DNA of 64,000 nucleotides, from positions 68,225,730 to 68,289,729 of the forward strand of contig NW_023604295.1 of the NCBI RefSeq assembly GCF_014898055.3, written 5' to 3'. The DNA is from Talpa occidentalis. Its lineage: Eukaryota > Chordata > Mammalia > Eulipotyphla > Talpidae. This document shows positions 1-11,807 of this stretch, piece by piece. How positions within the stretch are numbered: the first letter of the stretch is position 1; every line of letters starts with the position of its first letter. Made by a program: the position numbers and the translations under genes. The notes beneath the pieces are model-generated. The model was not told where the DNA came from, searched no databases, and saw nothing but the letters and a program-made list of their open reading frames with translations.

Positions 1-750
1 AAACACAGGTCTGAAAATATTAATACACCAGTAGATTACAACAAAGTTAGTTTAAGTAAAGCTTAAAACATAATATCAGTGAGCATTAAGATTTCCATAG
101 TTGTGAGAGGTAATATGTTTAAGAGAAAATCAACAGATGAGTTGGGGTAAGTCTGGCATTTACTCTTTTTAGATCTTGCTCTGCTACTACAAATTACCTA
201 TCTCAAATGAAAAACACTACCCAGAAAATTAAACTGTTATTTTTCAGTGTTATGGAAATACCATTCCCTTTCCGAAAATCAATACTTTAAAAAATGATGA
301 AACTATCCAGTAATAAGAATGTGTGTTGTGTGTATATAGATATATGACAGGTACCTTCAAATCTGTGCAACAAAAAGAATTACATTGGAAAATTAGAAAT
401 GATTTTCTTAAAAACACAGCATGTGTTTTTTTCTTCCTACTTGCAACCATATCAGAGTAACAAATATTAGACTAACCAATATATAACACATATAAGAAGA
501 ACTATAACTGAATAAAATATACACTGCATTTCTTTTTGAGATGCTAGATGACACAGCCTGTCACACTGCATGACCCTTGGGAAGGGGGTGACTCATGGCA
601 TGAGTTCCAAGATCACCCTGGCTTTATTCTAGGAGTCAGTTGTTTTTTTAAATGAAGCAATTTCTATTTTTTATTTGAGGCACATTTCATACCATCTAAA
701 CATATCTTTGATAAAATTCAACAGATGAATTTACCATTTTTAATTTTTTC
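1..750. other. AT-rich stretch, no gene seen
   Basis: No coding region, RNA gene or recognised repeat is visible. A 66-codon minus-strand frame at 250-450 has no recognisable motif and lies in low-complexity AT-rich sequence. Confidence 0.5.
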
Positions 751-753
751 CAG

Positions 754-1192
754 CTTTATTGAGGAATAATTGACAAATATAATTATATTTCAAGTATACA
801 ATGTAATGATTTTATATAGTCATTGTGAAATGATTCCCAACGGCAACATAATTAACACATCCATCACATAGTTAACTTTGTGTTTGTGTGTAGGAGGTGA
901 GAACATTTGAAATCTATTCTCAACAAATTTCAAGTAAACAATCCAGTATTATTAACTGAAATCAACATGCTATACATTAGATCCTCGGAGCTTAGTCATC
1001 TTATAACTAAAATTGTACTTGTTGACCTATCTCCTCCCATCCCCCCCTTTCCTCAGTCCCTATTAACCACCATTCTATTTTTATGAAACCAGCCTTTATT
1101 ATTCTACATATAAGTGTTACCATGTGTTATTTGCCTTACTCTGGGTGGCTTACTTCACTTAGCATAATGCGCTCCAGTTTCATACATGTTGT
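754..1192 (-). mobile_element. L1 LINE 3' region, antisense fragment
   Basis: The plus strand reads TTTATTGAGGAATAATTGAC near 754 and ACTTCACTTAGCATAATGC near 1153. Both are hallmarks of the 3' untranslated region of mammalian L1 (L1M/L1MB-like) read in antisense. The order of blocks between them (ACATCCATCAC, TATTATTAACTGA, CATGCTATACATTAGATCC) also follows that consensus. The fragment is old and diverged. The 62-codon frame at 1083-1271 partly overlaps it and is not a gene. The subfamily is uncertain. Confidence 0.8.
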
Positions 1193-1405
1193 AAAAAAAA
1201 CAAGGTGCAGAGCCTACGGTCTGTGGTTAATTTACCTTCCTAAGAAAGTAGTAAATAAGGGTGGCAAGTAAAGATGGGAGGTGTACAAAGAAAGAAACCC
1301 AATTTCTGTCTATGCCAAAAATCTAATTGAATCTATTTCTTCTTGCATTCTTTTCTAATTACTCAGATCTTAAACTTTACATTTTCCCCCTCATTTTTAC
1401 AGAAA

Positions 1406-1694
1406 TATTTCTTATATATGTATTTTTTAAAGATTTATTTAAAAAATAAATAAAGGTACAGGCCAGATTCGTGGGAGGGTGAGGGGATTCACCAGAGACA
1501 GTGGGGAACAGAACAGGCAGACTGACAAAATACACTGCTGAGGGGAGCAGTGGGTGAGACAGGAGAGGTCAGCCATGCCATATGGGACCCTCGCCTGCCA
1601 GCGGGGATGGAACGGGCACTGCAGAGGCTTCAGACAGCTTCATAGCATGGCACTCAACTGTCTGCGCCACCAGGGGAGGCCCTATTTCTTATAT
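1406..1694 (-). mobile_element. tRNA-derived SINE, older class, with target-site duplication
   Basis: The element occupies about 1418-1682, antisense. The A-rich tail appears as TTTAAAGATTTATTT at the left and the head as CACCAGGGGAGGCC at the right. A 12-bp direct repeat TATTTCTTATAT lies at 1406-1417 and 1683-1694. The tail is slightly rearranged (AAAAAATAAATAAAGG replaces the usual CAAGAACTGGGG). The CATAGCATGGCACTCAAC segment places it near the older class. Confidence 0.9.
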
Positions 1695-3570
1695 TTTTAA
1701 TCATCTTCTGATTCTTTTCCAGAAAATCTCTTCATCACCCTTTCTTTAGAATTATTTATTTGCAAAATTTTCCATTCATTTTTAGATTATGACATGTGTA
1801 TTATAGCTAAGGATTTTTCCTGATTTCTACATGAAATCATTTTCAGTGTTAGAATTGATTTGAAGAACATACAAGAAGTTATCAGCATATTTCCAACTAA
1901 AATAATGAATAGGACTACTATACAATCATCTCAAATTCACTTGAAGTAAAATGTAATTTAGGTAAGACAGTAAATAGTCCAGAAGCTTCAAATGGACTTT
2001 AAAAAAAAGAAAAAAGAGTAACACATTTGTATGTATTCAGTCTTCACTCTAAAAAGTGAAGAAGAAATGGTAAATTCAGGTACTTACTGGCCCATCACAC
2101 ACACTAAAAAGAGAATCTTTTTACATCTGGGTTCTCCTACTTTCTGCAGCTACAGATTACTTTATGCACACATACACATACATATGAAAAAGCTAAAAAT
2201 CGAAGTAGAATAAAGCACAATCAACCTGTCTCTGCTCAGGCATGATTTCTATATGAAACCACTCTTTTCATAGAAAAATACTACTTTTCTACAACCTGGG
2301 CTACTTATTGATGTTAGCTGTTTCTTGCTTTTCTCCTTTCAAAGTATGGATACGAATTTTCAACAACTTTATGCATATCACAAGGATTAATGATTCTAAG
2401 AAGTTTTCAAGATGGAATTTCTTTCAAGTATAAAGCATCATTAATAATAAAGAAAAAGGAAATTAAACCTTGGCATAAATATCCTTGCACATGATGACAA
2501 ATTGATGCCCTGATGAACATAATTGGCATTTCATATTCCTGGCTATAGGAGAGATATTGTAGTGCACCATTATAATTCTACCCAAGTACACAAGAGATGC
2601 CTATAACTAACCTTAAACACACCATGCCTAGACATATGTGTGTTGAACATACATATGCATCAAATCTCACATGTTCTCCACAAGTGTACCATAAAGAACA
2701 TTTCAAATTATGATGAGCTCATAATCAAAAATGCTTTCAAACATTCCAAATATTTAAAAGTAAGTTGACCACAAATAGTATACATTAATTTTTAAGTTGC
2801 ATTTTGTGTTTTAATATTTCAGAATTATTGAGTTAACCTATCGTAACTATTCTGTAAAGAATGAAATGTTTAATATTATGGGGTGTTAATTAAAATAAGA
2901 ATTAAAATCATTATCTTTGAAAAATATGCAATAATAATTTTGCTGATAAATATAATGGTCATACTCAATTCCATTATCACTTAGACAGTTTTTAATTCTT
3001 GCCACATATACGAGGTGATAAAATATGTGAGGTCATACACAGATATTTATATGGGAAACACAATTTTGATATGTTTAAATATGATGGTCTTTCAATCAAA
3101 ACATGTATTCCAACACAATTCTCTGTGATCCTTTTGATTCAGAACACTGATGAGAATGCGGATAGTAAAATATCAAAACTGGCAGCACACAACTCTAATT
3201 TAGAAAAGAAATTAGATTTCTCTGCAAAATAGATTAGGAGAGGAAGTAGGGAGAAAGTGTGGTAGAAGACAAAAATAATTCAAGCAACCCTTTCAAATCT
3301 GGCAAGGAGTTGCATTTCTGCTTAATGAAGTGGATGATTTAGAATCTAACTCCTAGGGCCTTAAATAGGAAGAGGGTGGAGGGGCTGGGTGGAAGCTCTC
3401 AAATATTTAATTGGTCTAAAAACCAACAAATATTTTAACTTAAACTATTTTAAAGGCATATAGTTAAAGATAGCTATTTTGGTGCTGAAAATAAAAACAA
3501 CATAACATTTGGTAACCGTAAATGACTAGTGGAGGCAAAATCTGATTTACTTTCATATTTGTAATCATCT
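1695..3570. other. Unassigned AT-rich stretch
   Basis: Nearly 1.9 kb with no recognisable gene or repeat. Short frames at 2031-2213 and 2999-3232 have no domain-like content or good coding context. Undetectably decayed old repeats are possible. Confidence 0.5.
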
Positions 3571-3884
3571 AAAATATTGAGTTCATGGGCCTCCCCGGTG
3601 GCGCAACGGTTGAGTGCTGTGTTGCGAAGCCGCCCGCAGCCTCTGCAGCACTGGTTCGATCCCTGGATGCTCCCTGGCCACTGGAGGAGGGTCCCGCGTG
3701 GCGCACAGACCTCTCCTGCTGCCCGCTGCTCCCCTCAGCAGTGTACTTCGGTCCTTCTGCCTGCTCTGGTCCCCACTCTGGCTCTGGTGAATTCTCTCAC
3801 CCTCCCGTGCTTCTGACTGTACCCAGTGCTTGTATAAATAAATAAATAAATCTTTAAAAAAATAAAAAATAAAATATTGAGTTC
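3571..3884 (+). mobile_element. tRNA-derived SINE, young class, with 14-bp duplication
   Basis: The element spans 3587-3870 in sense orientation. It starts GGGCCTCCCCGG. The RNA polymerase III A box is TGGCGCAACGG (3599-3609) and the B box is a canonical GGTTCGATCCC (3653-3663). It continues through CTCTGGTGAATTCTCTCACC and ends TATAAATAAATAAATAAATC plus an A tail. The 14-bp duplication AAAATATTGAGTTC lies at 3571-3584 and 3871-3884. The head TTGCGAAGC marks the young class. Two overlapping open frames at 3577-3845 are by-products of the GC-rich SINE body, not genes. Confidence 0.95.
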
Positions 3885-3894
3885 CTATTAGTTG

Positions 3895-4330
3895 TCAAAC
3901 CACTTTCTAAGCTGTATGGCATTTTTAGTGGAAGAAGATAGACAATAGAAAAAAAGGAAACAGAAAATTTTTGAGAGGACTGAGTATTATGGAGAGACTA
4001 TATGGAAGAGCTAGGAACTACCCATATTGGGGGTGAGGCTAGAAATACAAAATCAAGGAAGGACTCACTAAAAAATTGACATGAATGAAGCAGGTTTTAA
4101 TGAGAAAAGGAAGCAGATTCATGGGCATCTGAGGAAAACATTTCCAGTTGGAGCTTGGTAACACAAAAGTCCAGAGGCCAGTGGTCTCAATTACTCTAGG
4201 AATGACAAGGAACAGTGGAAGGCAGTGAGTGAAAGATAAGATAGTAGATGATGAAGATAGAAAAGTAAAAATTCAGGCAGAAGGGAACGTGGTTGAACTG
4301 GAAAATAATCTCATAAGAATATATACATAT
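3895..4330 (+). repeat. Ancient interspersed repeat, degenerate (family not named)
   Basis: Phrases such as AAGTCCAGAGGCCAG, GGAACAGTGGAAGGCAGTGAG and AATTCAGGCAGAAGGGAA match the style of a common old mammalian repeat whose other likely copies here are at 13960-14090, 37720-38110 and 51238-51890. I cannot assign a family name. The match is by resemblance only. Confidence 0.35.
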
Positions 4331-4373
4331 CTGTATATCTATATCTATATACGTGTATATCTATATCTATGTG
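4318..4373. repeat. AT-rich simple repeat (TATATC-like)
   Basis: Imperfect tandem TATATC/TATCTA units, for example CTGTATATCTATATCTATAT. A 73-codon frame at 4229-4450 exists only because the repeat lacks stops in one phase. Confidence 0.8.
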
Positions 4374-5319
4374 TGATTTCATGTTATACATTTTTAATAG
4401 TACTGTTTGAAATTGATATGAATGCCATGATAAGTTTTAAAATATTTTAAGAATAAGTAATGATTAGCTGTGCAAAGAAATAGATTGAGTTAGTAAAATA
4501 CTGTTGATATTATGAATAATGCAGAAGGGCTAAATATCTGGAAAATACATGGGACAGAATCAAGAATTTATAATGAAGGCACATCTTCATGTAATAAAAT
4601 TAAGAAGGTAAAAATCTTTTACTTGGTCTTGCAAAACACAAGTTATGAAGCTCAAGTTATGAAATTATCCATTATGGTATTTCAGATGGCAATTAAAGGA
4701 ATACTGATGGACCAAAAATAACAAAGTATGATCGAGTTTGGCCTTAACCAACTCATCTTTTCATGAAGATAGTTTCCATCTAAGAATGATAATGATGCTT
4801 TAATGAGATAATAGGTGAAAAACAATCCTCATGCAATCTCTGCTGAGCCTGGAGGTGTAGGAAAGGAAGGAACTTAACATAAACAACAAGTTTTCACCAT
4901 TATGAAACAAAGGAATTCCAGAATTATTTGGCCAGCACTAGAAACTAATAAGTAAAAGAATTAGATTGTAATAGCTATTTTATATTTTTCAAAAATAGAT
5001 GTATTATGTGTATATTCTAAAATTAATTACTAGTTTCTAATTAGCTGCATGTATACATGAATATAAAGGAAAAGTAAAAAATGCAAATAAAAATGAAATT
5101 ACATTGACGTTCTGTATTACACATGTAACAATCATAACACTAAATATAAATCTGCAAATTTCCCTCAGCATAGGTAGTAACAAATACAATGGAAGAGGAT
5201 ATAAAATTCATCTGAGAGTAAAACTCTAAAATCGGCATATTGTGGATCCTAACCAAACATCATTCATCATAGATGAAATTAAAATGAAGAAGAAATACTG
5301 CCAGTTCCTAGGAGCAAAC
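4374..5319. other. Unassigned AT-rich stretch
   Basis: No recognisable gene or repeat. A 69-codon frame at 4512-4721 has no motif. Old L1 sequence could begin anywhere in the last few hundred bases before the clear L1 at about 5320. Confidence 0.45.
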
Positions 5320-6645
5320 ACTGGCAGGGTCCTTCAGAGCAACAGTAATTAATATAATATGGTATTGGAATAAAAAAGGGTATGTGTATCTTTGAAATTG
5401 AATCTTAGGCCCAAAATTAAATCTATGTATATAGAAATACTTAATTGGAGACAAAGGACACTTCACTCCCCAATGGAGAAAGGAGAGTGTCTTTAAAAAA
5501 TGGTGCTGGGAAAACCGGATGGCCACGTTAAAAGAATGGAATTGGATGACTCTCTAACACCATGAACAAAAATATATGAATTTAGACTTAGATATAAGAC
5601 ATGCAAGAACAAATTACATAGAAGAAAACATTAGTGATACATTCCATTTCACCAATTGTTAAAAAAAAAAAAAGCCTTTGCTGTTTTTTGTGAACTGATC
5701 CCTATGGCAAGGAAAAATAAAGCAAAATAAACAATTGGTATCACTTCAAATTATCAATAAGTAGCTTTAACATAGCAAATAAGAATGTCAGCAGATTCAA
5801 AGGACATCCTACTGAATGGGAGAAAATATCTGTGCATGACACATTTGACAAGGGATTAATATGCAAGATATGCAAAAGAGTTTATTCAAGTTAACAATAC
5901 TTGATGGAAGATCTGAACAGATAATTTGCCAGAAAAAGTTATTCTGAATGCCAATAAATCTATGGAAAAATGTTTATAATAAGGGAGAGTTATAAGGGAG
6001 AATAACACATATTAAAAATAGGCCCTAAAACAAGTGCTAGAGAGGATGCAAAGTCAAATCCTATTATACTGTTGGCAGGGATGTAGGCCAACAAGGCCAT
6101 TTTGAAAAGCAATCTGGTTTATCTTAAAAAACCAAAAAGGAAATACTGTCCTAAGAATCCCACTCTTGGGCATCTATATGAAGAAAATGAAATCATCAAC
6201 ACAAAACATTGTGTGATCTGCAATGTTTATTGCAGCATTATTTATAATAGCTAGGATTTGGAAACAATCTAAATGCCCAGAGATTTATTTATTTATTTAT
6301 TTTTTTATTTATTTATTTTTATCTATACAAGCACTGGGCACAGCCAGAAGCACGGGAGGGCGAGAGAATTCACCAGAGCCAGAGGGGGAGCAGAGCAGGC
6401 AGAAGGACCTAAGTACACTGTTGAGGGGAGCAGTGAGCAGCAGGGGAGGTCTGTGCGCCATGTGAGACCCTCCTCTGGTGGCTGGGGAGCAGCCGGGGAT
6501 CGAACCGGCACTGCAGAGGCTGAGGGCAGCTTCGCAACCCAGCGCTCAACCGCTGCGCCACCGGGGAGGTCCTCATCTGATGTCTTTAAATGACAGTGTT
6601 GTAAACCAATGTTACTCAATAAAAATATAAATGAATAATTTTTTT
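5320..6645 (+). mobile_element. L1 LINE, ORF2 3' part to 3' end, interrupted by a SINE
   Basis: Sense L1 fragment. The segment near 5490-5560 (AATGGTGCTGGGAAAACCGG, then GGATGACTCTCTAACACCAT) is the C-terminal region of L1 ORF2. CTACTGAATGGGAGAAAATA at about 5810 and GGGATTAATATGCAAGATAT near 5850 continue it. ATTATTTATAATAGCTAGGA (6237-6256) comes from the 3' end. The frame is broken throughout, so no reverse transcriptase product is possible. A SINE occupies 6281-6572. Beyond it only a short tail (TGTTGTAAACCAATGTTACT, then ATAAA) remains, so some of the 3' sequence was lost or the two parts are separate fragments. Confidence 0.85.
6281..6572 (-). mobile_element. tRNA-derived SINE, young class, inserted in L1
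   Basis: Antisense copy. The A-rich tail appears as ATTTATTTATTTATTTTTTT at the left and the head as GCGCCACCGGGGAGGTCC at the right. GGGGATCGAACCGG (6496-6509) is the intact B box in antisense, and CGCAACCCAGCGCTCAACC is diagnostic of the young class. I found no convincing target-site duplication. Open frames of 80, 106 and 111 codons at 6223-6658 on both strands reflect this GC-rich body and are not genes. Confidence 0.92.
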
Positions 6646-7940
6646 TAAAGGGCCACAAGTACTTCAGTGCTGGAACAAAGATTCCCTAGACAATAGTAAA
6701 GGTTTGGGATTTTGAGGCTGAAAAGAGAAAAAGTCTTTCAGTACAAAGTTATGAGGAGAAGGAAGTCACATGGCTGATATTAAATGTTTTAAAAGTGGTA
6801 TCTTTAAAAATTCCTTACATTTTAAAATTAAGTGGTAAATTTCTTATGATATCAATGGAGAAAAGAACTATATTGAATGTATTAAATTTACTTAAAATGA
6901 CTTAGTAATCCAATGTTAATACGTATTTTGTAACCTGGAATGTTTTTAACAGCTACTGGAAAGAAATGAGGTCATTTTTTTTAAAGTTCAGTTTATATGA
7001 AAGAAATAGCAAAAAAAAAAACCAAAATGCCCACATAAAATGAAACAGATAATAGACATGTACTAGGCATAAACAATGATCAAAAATTCCATCATTTTAC
7101 CTGGCAGTAAAGATTAATTTGTTAATTTCTTTTTAGTGTTTCTCATTATTCAAAATTTCATATACTTAGTATTTAAAACTCGGTCCATACTATAAAGATC
7201 ACCTAATATTATCTTCTGAGAATACACTGAATTTAATTACTTAGTTCATTACACTATCTCAGAGTGCTTTTCCTCCCTATCGATGATGGCTCACCTATGT
7301 TCCTCATTCGCTTCAAAACAGTTGGCTTCAAAGGATTGCCTTGAGTTAACCTGCAAATGTGACTGACGGCTTTAAGGTACAACTCAAGAATGAATACAAT
7401 TAATTAATCATTGAAATAATGGAGGTGTCCATTGAACATCAATTAACCACTTTCATTTTAAGAAATGTTCTATTTCTCCCTCAAAATACCAATTAAAATG
7501 GGTGTATTTAAGTCACCTTTAACACACAATTTAAAGTGATCATTAACTCAAAGGAAAATGTATATGGGTTCTCTCTCAGAATGAGGGAAAGTCAAGTTGA
7601 TTTGTCAAATAAATTGCTACAATTTCTGCCTGAGTTTTGCTCCAGGAAGCAAACTAATTCTCCCAATTTAGCCATTGTTATCTAGGTATTAGGGGGGATG
7701 ACAACTATCAGATAGAATCAATCTAAAAAGTAAATGGGTCAGATCTCCACCTACTACCTCAGAGGTTTTGTATTTTCAATGGAAAATTCTAAAATGGTAA
7801 CTCTTCAGGGAATAGAACATAGCAAAAATGAGGAAACAAGTCAAATAATGATAAGCAAACGTTTTTGAGCAAGGATATATTTTTGAGTAAATATACATTT
7901 TTTTTTGTCTGTTAAATCTTACCCTCTCAAACACTTAGTC
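6646..7940. other. Unassigned AT-rich stretch
   Basis: About 1.3 kb with no recognisable gene, RNA or repeat. Poly(A) and poly(T) runs occur near 6970-7020. Confidence 0.5.
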
Positions 7941-7944
7941 CAAT

Positions 7945-8942
7945 TGTGCTGATTTTACATAATGCCATAGAGAGGGTGGTTTACACAAATAAAAAATTAA
8001 TAATTTCTCACAGTTCTGAAGACTGGAAAGTCCAGCATCAAGGTGCTGGCAAATTTGTTGTCTGATGAGAATCCATTTCCTGTTTCCCCTAAAGCTGTCT
8101 TCTTACTATAATCTCAGATGCAGAAAGGACAAGGTTCCTCACTGCGGTCTCTTTTATAAGGCCACTAATCTCATTCATGAAGACTTAGTGCTTGTAGAAG
8201 AAGACAAATCATTTTTCTCTATCCTTTCAAGTTCTTGACTGAGCACTCCCTAGCCCCCACCCCTGTTTCCCATCATAAAAGTTAAATTGACAGGATATGA
8301 ACAAATTTAATACATGTGTATACAGGAGCCCCAGAAAGATACAAGACTCAAAGAAGTCACCAGAGCAGGAAGATTCTTACCTTTTAGACAAAGGAACAAT
8401 ACACAGAAGAATTGACAAGACCAAGATTTTGGACTTGGGTACAAGGGGTAACAAAAAAAATAAACCAAACCAAGGTTCATTTATACAGTTTTTTTTTAGT
8501 CCTAATTTCCTTGACTCTGGTTGACAGGATATTTCCCTTCTTCCTGGAATAGTAAGGCCTCATTTAACATTGTTGTTCTTAGAAGCTATGACTTTAAACC
8601 AATGAGATATGACAAAAAGTCTTCATATAATGTTTTGTTCTGTGTCTGCTGGGATTTATTTCATTCATCAATGTTATAACAAAATGACATTCAATGAAAT
8701 GACATTATTTGAGAAACCGCAGTACAAGAAAGTGGGGTGCATCTCACTTGGAAAATTCATCTCCTGTATAGGGAAGAAAAGATGGGGCACTGAGTCACCT
8801 TTTTGCATGTTTTCTCTGTTCCTTTAGTTTAAGATATTTAATATGGTAAAGTCATCTCTTATAGACCCCACCTCAAGGTACTATCTCTTGGGAATAGGTA
8901 CATATGAATTTGAGGTACAGAAAGTTTCAGTCTGTAGTGGAT
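7945..8942 (-). mobile_element. MaLR-type LTR (MST/THE1-like), antisense, split by an insert
   Basis: The first part, 7945 to about 8188, contains TTTCTCACAGTTCTGAAGAC, AAGTCCAGCATCAAGGTGC and CTTTTATAAGGCCACTAATC. This is the antisense consensus of mammalian-apparent LTR retrotransposon LTRs. The second part, about 8845-8942, resumes in the right order with ACCCCACCTCAAGGTAC, TTGGGAATAGGTACATATGA and TTTCAGTCTGTAG. Roughly 655 bp of sequence I do not recognise separates the halves. The exact subfamily is uncertain. Confidence 0.75.
8190..8844. other. Unidentified insert inside the MaLR LTR
   Basis: This segment sits between two collinear halves of a MaLR LTR. It contains CAGGAGCCCCAGAAAGATAC (8325-8344) and short frames of 72-75 codons on the plus strand with no recognisable domain. 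It could be another old transposable element or diverged MaLR-related sequence. I saw no clear terminal repeats or target duplication. Confidence 0.4.
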
Positions 8943-10709
8943 TCTATTTTCCAGATTACTCCAAGACTTCACAGGAGCCCTGGGGAGGGCTTTCTTGTTC
9001 ACATGGTCTTTATACATGTGGTTGTTCATGGGAAAACTTGATTTTAGGACAATTTTTCTAATACCCTGGAGAATTTAGGAGGATGAGTGACATCCTTCTA
9101 TAAACAAATCACAGGTTATTATTTGGGTAAATTTATGCTTTTTAAATAAAGAAAAATTAATTTCATTAAAGTTTTGCATTTTAAACTGTTCATTTGAAAA
9201 TAAATAGTTTGTGTCTTATTTAACTTGACACTTACTCTGATGACTAGTTAAATGGAAATATTTCTTCTCTTTGTCGCATATTCTTTCACTTCATTATGTG
9301 ATACTGATGACAAGCGTTTCACCTAGATCACAGATAGCAGGCTGGAGCATCGCCTGCCAGAAGTGATTAATACCAATCAAACAGAGTTTGTTCAGTTGGA
9401 AAGACTGGCAGAAAACATTTATCATCTTCTCAAGGAATTAGAGTTCCAGATTGGCTCTGTGCTTGAGATAAACAGGATATAAATGCATTTGCTCCAATGT
9501 TCACCTGGTTACCACATTTACTGAGCTGCTTTTCCCAAGCAATGAAAGTGACCATGCCCACCCTTTCCATGGTCTTCATACTTAATTTGCAAGCATTTAA
9601 AATCTTTCATTAAGAGTTGAAATTCTAATGCCAATCTTAAAAATCAGGGAGAAATTAAACATCCAATAGGACACAACACTTCCTCAAACTGAGATTACAT
9701 TATAAATAAAAAATATAAATCACTTGTCACCAATTCACATGTGGAGGCATTCATTTATGTTCTCTTATTGTAGCATTTCAGTGTTAAAAAACTGCACTTT
9801 ACTATTTTTTATGTATCCCAGGGGAAGATGCTGGGAGACTTCCTGTCAATACTAGCACAGTCCTTCTTTTGAAGGAGGTGAAGCTGGATAGCTTAGATAG
9901 ACTCAAAAAGGACAGAATGAGATCAATGAGCAGAAACGTAGCATTTGTTATTCTTTTAAAGCTGCCTTCTATCCCTCCAGCAACCCCCACTGCCTTCTTC
10001 CTAGTGAGGTGTTCTCAATCCTAGCTGAAACCCCATCAAAGTTGAAACTCCATCTTCTTCTCTGGGTACTTTCAACCTCACTAGTGTCTCCTTATATGCG
10101 GGCATCCCAGCATCTTCAGATAATGGAGTTCATTTCCTTCTCTATCTTTGTAGTCTATGGTTTCTGTGAAAACTCTGTCAGGCTTTCTGTAAAACATTTC
10201 TCCATTATTTTGCCTGTTTGCAGTTAAGAATAAACATCAAAATAGCATTTCTTCTATAATAATTTGAAACCTCCTTAAGGCAGTGTGGTGACTTCGCAGT
10301 GACTTGGAAAAGAGTAGACAAAAGAGAAGCACATGTGGAGAGCACACAACCAACCCTTCACTTAGCAAACATTTATCTAGCTCTCACCATGCATGGCCAG
10401 GCTCTCAAGGGGCTTTCTGACTAATGGACTGGCCAGAGCAAAAAAATCAATCCTTACAATACCTTATATCAAAATAAGTGTGTGTGCACAGGGTATATCT
10501 AAGAGGCCCACTGAGGGTATTTGGAAGGAAGCTTGATCTAGCTACTAGAAAATAACAAGAGTAAAGGAAATTCCAATGAACAATGGCAACAAAGAACATG
10601 AACAAACAGGGAAAGCTTGGAAATTGGTTCAGTTTGTCCACTGGTGACAGATGGTGAGAGGGTATCAGGGGACAGAACGCAGATCAGAAAGGTCTTATTT
10701 GTCATGATA
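8943..10709. other. Unassigned stretch
   Basis: No gene or confidently named repeat in about 1.75 kb. Small frames at 9802-9990 (minus), 10009-10227 (plus) and 10447-10641 (minus) lack motifs. The segment around 10360-10430 weakly recalls the ancient unnamed repeat family noted elsewhere. Confidence 0.45.
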
Positions 10710-10999
10710 AACACTTTAAATTTTTTTTTAAAGAATTATTTATTTATACAAGCACTGGGTACAGTCAGAAGCACGGGAGGGTGAGAGAATTCACCAGAGC
10801 CAGAGCGGGGAACAGAACAGGCAGACTGACAAAGTACACTGCTGAGGAGGGCAGTGGGAGTGGGTGGCAGGAGAGGTCTGTGCACCATGTGGGAGCCTCT
10901 CTGGTGGCCAGGGATCCAATCGGTGCTGCAGAGGGTGCGGGAAGCTTCGCAACCCAGCGCTTATCCACTGCGCCACCAGGGAGGCCTAACACTTTAAAT
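10710..10999 (-). mobile_element. tRNA-derived SINE, young class, with 12-bp duplication
   Basis: Antisense copy at about 10722-10987. The 12-bp direct repeat AACACTTTAAAT lies at 10710-10721 and 10988-10999. The body contains GAGAGAATTCACCAGAGCC and GCAACCCAGCGC, both young-class markers, and the head ends CACCAGGGAGGCC. Frames on both strands at 10765-11028 come from the SINE. Confidence 0.94.
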
Positions 11000-11063
11000 A
11001 TTAATGAAAGTTGAACTAGTAAAACCATGATTGAATCACAGGAAGATTTTTAAATAGTGAATA

Positions 11064-11383
11064 ATATAATTAGATTTGGGCCTCCCAGATGGCACAACAG
11101 GTTAAGACGCAACCTATGAAGCTATCTGCAGCCTCTGCAGCATGAGTTCCATCCCCCGGCCAGACAGGGAGCAACCCACATGGTGTAGAACACCTCTCCT
11201 GTCTCGCCCGCTGCTCCCCTCAGCAGTGTACTTCAGTCTATCTGTCTGTTCTGTTCCCTGCTCTGTCTCTGGTGAATCCTCTCTCACACACACCCCCACC
11301 ACCACCACACACGCACACCCCTCTGGCCTGTACCTTAGCTCTTGTATGCATAAATAAATCTTTAAAAATATATAATTAGATTT
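11064..11383 (+). mobile_element. tRNA-derived SINE, older class, with 14-bp duplication
   Basis: Sense copy at 11078-11369, starting GGGCCTCCCAGATGGC and carrying the older-class marker AACCTATGAAGCTATC. The 14-bp duplication ATATAATTAGATTT lies at 11064-11077 and 11370-11383. A CA/CCA-rich patch (ACACACACCCCCACCACCAC) expands the body near 11283-11315. Frames at 11114-11491 (minus) and 11142-11357 (plus) are SINE shadows. Confidence 0.94.
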
Positions 11384-11807
11384 ATAAAAGACAAGGATAA
11401 TCAACATAAGTTGAAAGGGTGATTTACAGGGGAAAGGAGTCGAAGACAAGTTACTGCAATTATCTGATATGGAAATTATTAAGGGTATCATGCCATGGAA
11501 GTAGACATTTTAATTCAGATTCTCAATCACAAATGTAATCAACTTATTTATATGCTTTGCTAGTTCTTTCCCATTAGATTAAATACTACACAGATTTATG
11601 CAATATTGTCATCAAGCGATGTTGCTCTCTCAAAACTCCTATGCTGAAGCACATGATGGTTGCAATTTTGAGGGAATACCTTCTTTCCCATAGCAGAAGT
11701 TGTGGTCATGTGCTCCAGAAGCAAACCTGGCAGTTAGTTACTGGATTCAAGCCCAATATTGTTTTATCCTTTGGTGATATTAAAATGTAAAATGTCTAGA
11801 AATTAGT
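11384..11807. other. Unassigned stretch
   Basis: About 420 bp between two SINEs with no recognisable feature. Confidence 0.5.

Noticed and set aside
3587..3663. Possible functional tRNA gene
   Set aside because: A and B boxes are present, but the sequence is a SINE head with tail and target duplication and lacks a foldable mature tRNA with an acceptor stem.
6323..6658. Frames of 106 and 111 codons on opposite strands
   Set aside because: Both lie in a GC-rich SINE. The same Pro/Ala/Ser-rich pattern recurs at 3577, 10765, 52662 and 58728 wherever a young SINE sits.
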